From assembly GCA_007123985.1 (NCBI GenBank), contig SLGA01000262.1:1-9608 (forward strand): DNA of 9,608 nt, written 5' to 3'. This DNA is from Balneolaceae bacterium. GTDB lineage: Bacteria; Bacteroidota; Rhodothermia; Balneolales; Balneolaceae. Numbering within the stretch: the stretch's first letter is position 1; each line of letters opens with the position of its first letter. The position numbers and the translations under genes were made by a program. This document shows positions 5,595 to 9,608 of the stretch, one piece after another. The notes beneath the pieces were generated by a model. It saw nothing but the letters and a program-made list of their open reading frames with translations. It made no database searches and had not been told where the DNA came from.

Positions 5595-8141
5595 TTATTT
5601 CTTTCCCTTCTCCTCAATCAAGCGAACAGCGTCTCCCATGGTTACTTTTTCGGGTTCAGTGCCTTTTGGCAATGAGATATTCTTGCGACCGTATTTTATG
5701 TAGGGCCCATATCGGCCATCCATAACTTTAACCGGCTCATCAGTTTCAGGATGTTTACCAAGATCCTGTATGGCGGATGAACTGCCACGCCCCTTGCCTT
5801 TCTCTTTTAGAAGGGCAACTGCACGATCAAGGCCAACCTCAAGAACATTATCCTCTTTTTTCAGCGATTTGAAGGTTCCGTCGTGCAGAACAAAGGGTCC
5901 GTAACGGCCTATTCCCGCTTTCACAACCTTACCGGTTTCGGGGTGTTCGCCCAACGTTCTTGGCAGTTCAAGAAGTTTCAGCGCGGTTTTAAAATCCACA
6001 TCAGCGGGTGTCATCCCTTTCAGCAGAGAAACGCGTTTCGGTTTTTTATTCTCTTCCGTTACCTCTCCAAGCTGTACATAAGGACCAAAACGACCACTCA
6101 GCACATAAACAGGTTCATTTTTTTCGGGGTGTGTGCCTAATGAAACAGGCCCTTCTTTTTCTGCTACCAATAGTTCTTTGATTTTTTTTGCGGATAGTTC
6201 GCCCGGATCCAGATCAACCGGAAGCGATGTGGTAATCTCTTCACCATTTGAGCTGGTTTTTACATAGGGCCCAAATCGGCCCACGTGCACCTGCATTCCA
6301 TTCAGATCATCAATCGGCAGGTTGAGAATTTTTGCTTTTTGAGGATCAATATGCTCCTCCTGCTGATCCACCTGGTTCTTCAGTCCTTTTTCACCTTTAT
6401 AATAATCATCCAGATATTTTACGGGATCAAATTCACCCTTGGCAATCTGATCAAGCCGGTTTTCGAGATCTGACGTAAATTCGCTGTCCACAAGATGGGG
6501 AAAATGCTCTTCAAGCAGTCCGGTAACCGCAAATGCCGTGTAACTTGGTATAAGGGTTTTACCGTCTGATTTTGCGTAACCACGATCCTGAATAGTACTG
6601 ATAATGGAAGCATAGGTACTTGGCCGGCCAACACCTCGTTTTTCGAGCTCTTTAACCAATGTGGCTTCTGTAAAACGGGCGGGTGGTTTGGTTTCGTGCG
6701 ATATGGATTCAAGCTCGTGCATCTCTACCGCTTCGCCTTCCTTCATTTCGGGCAGAAAAATCTCCTGTGTTTCGAGCGCCGCTTCGGGATCGTCACTTCC
6801 TTCAACATATGCTCTGAAGAAACCGGGGAAAAGAATTTTCTTACCGCTGGTTTTAAAATCAGCCCGGGTATCATCCTTTTCGGCGGTGATGGTAACATTG
6901 GTAAATTCCAGCTTTGCTTCGGCCATCTGCGTGGCGATGGTACGTTTCCAGATCAGGTCGTAAAGTTTAAACTCTCTGCCTGATAGACCCGATTCTTCTG
7001 GGTGAACAAACTGCGAGCCGGCCGGGCGTATAGCTTCGTGCGCTTCCTGTGCTCCTTTCGTTTTACCAAAATTCCGTACTCGCTCAAAGAGATATTCTTT
7101 GCCATACTGCTTCTCAACTTCTTCACGCGCGGCTCCAATTGCCTGACCCGAGAGGTTCATCGAGTCGGTTCGCATGTAGGTAATCATACCTTTCTCATAA
7201 AGCTTTTGCGCTACACTCATTGTGTCTCTTGCCGAAAATCCAAACTTCCGGTTTGCTTCCTGCTGCAGGGTAGATGTAATGAATGGCGGAGATGGATTTC
7301 TCTTCTGCGTTTTTACATCGATGTTGGTTACAGACCAATCCGCTTCGTTCAGCAAATCGCGCAGTTTGCCGGCTTTATCCGCATCCAGGAGAACAACGGA
7401 GTCGGGCTTTTTCAGTTTACCCGTATTCTCATTAAAATCTTTTCCGGTGGCGAGTCGCTTATCGTTCAGGTGAGAAAGATCGGCATTAAAGCGGTTTTTA
7501 TCTTTCTGTTTCGAAAGAGATGCTTTTAAATCGTAATAGGTACCACTTTTAAATTTCATTCGCTCACGCTCACGTGCCACCAGGAATTGAACGGCTACCG
7601 ACTGAACCCGCCCGGCTGAAAGGCCCGGTGCAATTTTTTTCCACAACAACGGTGAAATTGTGTAACCGGCAAGGCGATCGATTATTCGTCTCGTTTCCTG
7701 GGCATGAACAAGGTTCATATCTATATCACGGAAGTTTTCGAGCGCGTTCTGAATCGCCTCTTTGGTAATTTCCCGAAATGCCATTCGCTTTACAGGCACT
7801 TTGGGGTTCAGCAGCTCAACCAGGTGCCATGAGATTGCCTCGCCTTCGCGATCTTCATCCGTTGCAAGTACAAGTTCATCAGCATCTTTGAGCAGCTCTT
7901 TAAGCCTTTTAACAACTTTCTTTTTACTTGCCGGAACAACGTATAGCGGATCGTAGCGCTCATCCACATTGATGCCCAGATTCGACCATGGCTCTTTTTT
8001 ATACTTTGCCGGTATCTCTTTGGCTGAGGAAGGCAAATCACGTATATGGCCCATTGAAGAATCTACAATATAACCCTTAGGCAGGAACTTCTTAATGGTT
8101 TTGGTTTTGGTGGGAGACTCTACAATTACTAAAGATTTCAT
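5595..8141 (-). CDS. topA: DNA topoisomerase I (type IA)
   Basis: TopA relaxes negatively supercoiled DNA by cutting one strand through a 5'-phosphotyrosine link. The 848-residue protein starts with the TOPRIM domain (SLVIVESPTK at 3-12 with E8, and the acidic triad in TDEDREGE, D95/D97/E99). The GRVQSVAV segment follows at 177-184, then the catalytic Tyr in GMITYMRTDS (Y322, with R324), and the KRGVGRPSTYASII signature at 501-514. The C-terminal third has four Topo_C-type repeats marked by GRFGPYV (621-627, 683-689), GRYGPFV (745-751) and GRYGPYI (809-815). There are no zinc-finger cysteines; the translated protein contains no cysteine at all. The start ATG lacks a Shine-Dalgarno site and follows an A-rich leader. 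The peroxiredoxin ends 121 nt upstream on the same strand; whether they share a transcript is unclear. If the origin lies at 1-345, topA is head-on to the rightward fork. Confidence 0.97.
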   Translation of the reverse strand: MKSLVIVESPTKTKTIKKFLPKGYIVDSSMGHIRDLPSSAKEIPAKYKKEPWSNLGINVDERYDPLYVVPASKKKVVKRLKELLKDADELVLATDEDREGEAISWHLVELLNPKVPVKRMAFREITKEAIQNALENFRDIDMNLVHAQETRRIIDRLAGYTISPLLWKKIAPGLSAGRVQSVAVQFLVARERERMKFKSGTYYDLKASLSKQKDKNRFNADLSHLNDKRLATGKDFNENTGKLKKPDSVVLLDADKAGKLRDLLNEADWSVTNIDVKTQKRNPSPPFITSTLQQEANRKFGFSARDTMSVAQKLYEKGMITYMRTDSMNLSGQAIGAAREEVEKQYGKEYLFERVRNFGKTKGAQEAHEAIRPAGSQFVHPEESGLSGREFKLYDLIWKRTIATQMAEAKLEFTNVTITAEKDDTRADFKTSGKKILFPGFFRAYVEGSDDPEAALETQEIFLPEMKEGEAVEMHELESISHETKPPARFTEATLVKELEKRGVGRPSTYASIISTIQDRGYAKSDGKTLIPSYTAFAVTGLLEEHFPHLVDSEFTSDLENRLDQIAKGEFDPVKYLDDYYKGEKGLKNQVDQQEEHIDPQKAKILNLPIDDLNGMQVHVGRFGPYVKTSSNGEEITTSLPVDLDPGELSAKKIKELLVAEKEGPVSLGTHPEKNEPVYVLSGRFGPYVQLGEVTEENKKPKRVSLLKGMTPADVDFKTALKLLELPRTLGEHPETGKVVKAGIGRYGPFVLHDGTFKSLKKEDNVLEVGLDRAVALLKEKGKGRGSSSAIQDLGKHPETDEPVKVMDGRYGPYIKYGRKNISLPKGTEPEKVTMGDAVRLIEEKGKK

Positions 8142-8148
8142 TTGATTT

Positions 8149-8163
8149 TTTTTGATTCAAAAA
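8149..8163. promoter_or_regulatory. AT-rich dyad just upstream of topA start
   Basis: TTTTTGA (8149-8155) and TCAAAAA (8157-8163) are perfect inverted repeats around T8156. The site begins 8 nt before the topA ATG, within a run of eight T (8146-8153). It could affect ribosome access or bind a regulator, but AT-rich DNA produces such dyads by chance. Confidence 0.3.
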
Positions 8164-8232
8164 TTTTCGGGAAGACAAAAGACTATTTGATAGAATTGGT
8201 AAATAAATCAACTAACAGTACTTCGCTGCAAA

Positions 8233-8267
8233 CTTCGGTCTTCGGCCTTCCAGCTTCAGTCTTCACA
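8233..8267. repeat. Five-unit 7-nt periodic repeat (CTTCNNN / NNNGAAG)
   Basis: CTTC begins at 8233, 8240, 8247, 8254 and 8261, exactly every 7 nt, with three variable bases between copies (GGT, GGC, CAG, AGT, ACA). A further out-of-phase CTTC is at 8221. The array fills the space before the topA leader, and its last unit overlaps the peroxiredoxin stop codon (8263-8265). It resembles heptanucleotide tandem repeat families known in some bacterial genomes; its role here is unknown. Confidence 0.7.
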
Positions 8268-8736
8268 GACTTTCAATCAATTCTTTCAGCTCTCCGGCGT
8301 GATTCTTGGTATTTACTTTCTCAATAACTCCGAGCACGGCACCATCGGTATCAATCACAAAGGCAGAACGTGAGGGAGCATCAAACGTTTTACCATACAT
8401 TTTCTTTTCTACGATCGAATCGGTTGCTTTGGCAAATGCAAAGTCAGGATCGGAGGCAAGTGTGTAGTTGATGTTCAGTTTTTCAGCGTAATTTTTGTGC
8501 GAACCGCATGTGTCTTTACTCAATGCAATCAGGTTATATCCTTTTTCATCGAACCATGATGCATGCTCAGCAAGACTTTTATTCTGCCTGTCGCACCCGC
8601 TGGTATTGTTCCTCATATAAACGGATACAATTGCAGGCCGGTTCAGCAAATCAGTAAACTTTACCTCTTTTTCTTCACCATTATCTACAACACTAAGGGT
8701 AAAATTGGTATCAATCTTATTTCCAGTTTCAATCAT
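8263..8736 (-). CDS. Peroxiredoxin, BCP/PrxQ-like (AhpC/TSA family)
   Basis: This is a probable thiol peroxidase reducing H2O2 or organic peroxides. The 157-residue thioredoxin-fold protein follows the BCP layout: an active-site loop VYMRNNTSGCDRQ (39-51) with the probable peroxidatic C48 and T45, then ALSKDTCGSHKNYAEKLNI (71-89), MYGKTF (113-118), and SRSAFVIDTDG (122-132) with the active-site Arg R123. Two points are odd. The Pro normally seven residues before the peroxidatic Cys is Met (M41). There is no Cys five residues after C48, the usual PrxQ resolving position; the only other Cys is C77 in SKDTCGSH. It may be an atypical 2-Cys enzyme using C77, a 1-Cys enzyme, or a diverged member with reduced activity. 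It has its own likely promoter and dyad upstream, and its stop overlaps the heptad repeat. Confidence 0.85.
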   Translation of the reverse strand: MIETGNKIDTNFTLSVVDNGEEKEVKFTDLLNRPAIVSVYMRNNTSGCDRQNKSLAEHASWFDEKGYNLIALSKDTCGSHKNYAEKLNINYTLASDPDFAFAKATDSIVEKKMYGKTFDAPSRSAFVIDTDGAVLGVIEKVNTKNHAGELKELIESL

Positions 8737-8806
8737 ATTTCTGCTCTTTTGGTTTTTATTTGGGCTTTCATAACCCGTAAACCGGCCTGTTTCGTTCTGT
8801 ATTTTC

Positions 8807-8823
8807 GGATCTCAAAGAGATCC
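8807..8823. promoter_or_regulatory. 17-bp perfect dyad, candidate operator of the peroxiredoxin
   Basis: GGATCTC (8807-8813) and GAGATCC (8817-8823) flank AAA. Read on the minus strand it starts 2 nt after a TATAAT box and would cover the transcription start, a typical repressor position. As RNA it would place a 7-bp hairpin at the 5' end of the peroxiredoxin leader. On the plus strand it is followed by TTATTAT, a weak terminator resemblance, but no plus-strand gene precedes it. Confidence 0.45.
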
Positions 8824-8825
8824 TT

Positions 8826-8855
8826 ATTATACACATTCTACACTTCACAGAGCAA
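8826..8855 (-). promoter_or_regulatory. Putative sigma70-type promoter for the peroxiredoxin
   Basis: On the minus strand a perfect -10 TATAAT (8831 to 8826) is preceded, after 18 nt, by TTGCTC (8855 to 8850), a half-matching -35. Transcription would start near 8819, giving a leader of about 80 nt before the ATG at 8736. It lies between the NUDIX stop and the peroxiredoxin, so independent expression is plausible. The -35 is weak, and the housekeeping promoter consensus in Bacteroidota differs from the E. coli one. Confidence 0.4.
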
Positions 8856-8919
8856 CTGATTTTAAAAAGAGCTTTTTGAGTGCCTGCTTTTAAACGTTGG
8901 TTAATCACCTGCAATTCTT

Positions 8920-9483
8920 CTATTTAGGTCTTTTCAACAGATATTGGGCCACAGCGGCAAGCACTATCGAGTGATGAACAATACCTTGCGAAACAAGCTT
9001 AAAAAAATCGTCCAGCGGTATTTCGTGTACTCCAATATCCTCACTGCCTTCGGTATGCTGGTCATCTGTTTTTTTACATTGCTCAGCCAGGTAGAGATGG
9101 GTAAAATTGTTTAATATGGCCGGATTGGAACTTGCTTTACCCAGGAATGTCCATGAGTCTGAACTGTATCCCGTCTCCTCAAGTAACTCTCTCCGGGCAG
9201 CTTCGAGCGGGGCTTCCCCTTTATCGGTCATTCCACCGGGTATTTCGAGTGTTACCTGATGGATTCCGGCTCTGTATTGCTCTGCCAGCACAATATTCCC
9301 TGCTTTAGTAATCGCAATTACATTTATCCATTCCGGTGCATTCAGAACATAAAAAGGGTGTGTGCTCTCGATTTTGTCAGGAATCAGCTCAATTTCATGC
9401 AGGGAAAAAATGGGAGTTTCAAAGACTTTCTTATCTTCCTTCACATTCCATTTTGGTTTTGAAAATCTAAACAGATCAGACAT
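8920..9483 (-). CDS. NUDIX hydrolase, ADP-ribose pyrophosphatase type
   Basis: The 187-residue protein probably hydrolyses ADP-ribose or a related nucleoside diphosphate sugar to AMP and a sugar phosphate, a housecleaning role in the cytosol. The full NUDIX box is present: G84, E90, then REL (98-100), EE (102-103) and TGY (104-106), matching GX5EX7REUXEEXGU with all metal-binding Glu. The preceding EQYRAG (68-73) and LEIPGG (79-84) are characteristic of the ADP-ribose branch (NudF/ADPRase-like), as is the N-terminal strand region FETPIFSLHEIEL (21-33). Substrate preference cannot be fixed from sequence. The peroxiredoxin follows after 183 nt on the same strand. Its ATG is separated by only 12 nt from the divergent plus-strand start at 9496. 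Confidence 0.92.
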   Translation of the reverse strand: MSDLFRFSKPKWNVKEDKKVFETPIFSLHEIELIPDKIESTHPFYVLNAPEWINVIAITKAGNIVLAEQYRAGIHQVTLEIPGGMTDKGEAPLEAARRELLEETGYSSDSWTFLGKASSNPAILNNFTHLYLAEQCKKTDDQHTEGSEDIGVHEIPLDDFFKLVSQGIVHHSIVLAAVAQYLLKRPK

Positions 9484-9495
9484 AGAAAAAGGGTT

Positions 9496-9608
9496 ATGAG
9501 TAAAAAGTTGGAAATATCAAACAAACACAGTTCAGGGGAAAAAGAACTCAATCAAATGGTAGAGAGTGTCTGCGATTTGATGGAGAAGATATACCGCGAA
9601 GGCGATTA
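9496..9608 (+). CDS. Partial gene, unidentified, runs off right edge
   Basis: An open frame from ATG 9496 gives 37 codons before the window ends in mid-codon (TA). The peptide begins MSKKLEISNKHSSGEKELNQ and continues with a helical, charged segment MVESVCDLMEKIYREGD. There is no signal peptide or membrane segment in this part. AGGG lies only 2 nt before the ATG, so the start is uncertain; an in-frame ATG at 9556 is an alternative. The gene is divergent from the NUDIX hydrolase. I do not recognise the family from so short a piece, and the last bases could even begin a stop codon. Confidence 0.5.
   Translation, partial: MSKKLEISNKHSSGEKELNQMVESVCDLMEKIYREGD

Noticed and set aside
6661..7529. 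Long plus-strand open frames opposite topA
   Set aside because: They are antisense shadows of a highly conserved topA coding frame and have no recognisable domains or start signals.
8864..8877. AAAAAG..CTTTTT as a terminator of the NUDIX gene
   Set aside because: The loop is only 2 nt and the stem is almost all A-T, so it is unlikely to fold as an RNA terminator.
1..9608. CRISPR arrays, insertion sequences, tRNA or rRNA genes
   Set aside because: No direct-repeat arrays with spacers, transposase motifs, terminal inverted repeats or RNA-gene signatures were seen on either strand.

Overview
The window looks like a stretch of bacterial chromosome around dnaA, from a moderately AT-rich member of the Bacteroidota/FCB group. 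A Balneolales-type organism is my best guess, by inference only. The pointers are a DnaA with the 'NPFVIPGI...EGDCNRLARSA' linker-to-AAA+ style of that group, a folB-folK-deoxynucleoside kinase cluster, a topoisomerase I whose C-terminus is built of GR(F/Y)GP(Y/F) repeats instead of zinc fingers, and A-rich leaders mostly without strong Shine-Dalgarno sites. dnaA is an exception, with a clear GGGAGG.

Left part (1-345): an AT-rich non-coding region with three perfect DnaA boxes (TGTGGATAA), all in the same orientation, plus one near-box. It is a candidate oriC and/or dnaA autoregulatory region.

Plus-strand block (346-4178): dnaA, then a tightly packed run of folB, folK, a deoxynucleoside kinase, a 73-residue single-pass membrane protein and a TPR protein. 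From folB onward the genes overlap or nearly touch, so they are probably one transcript. They combine two steps of tetrahydrofolate synthesis with deoxynucleoside salvage, next to the replication initiator.

Minus-strand block (9483 back to 4228): NUDIX hydrolase (ADP-ribose pyrophosphatase type), a BCP/PrxQ-like peroxiredoxin, topA, and a group A FAD-dependent monooxygenase. Unlike the plus-strand cluster they are separated by 121-224 nt gaps that hold the window's main non-coding structure: a promoter with a 17-bp dyad before the peroxiredoxin, a 7-nt periodic CTTC array and an AT-rich dyad before topA, and two hairpins between topA and the monooxygenase. A partial plus-strand gene starts at 9496, only 12 nt from the divergent NUDIX start, and runs off the right edge.

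No RNA genes, insertion sequences, CRISPR arrays or prophage genes are visible. Most of the window is ordinary housekeeping. I found no undescribed multi-gene system; what merits a second look is mainly the intergenic DNA and a few odd protein details.
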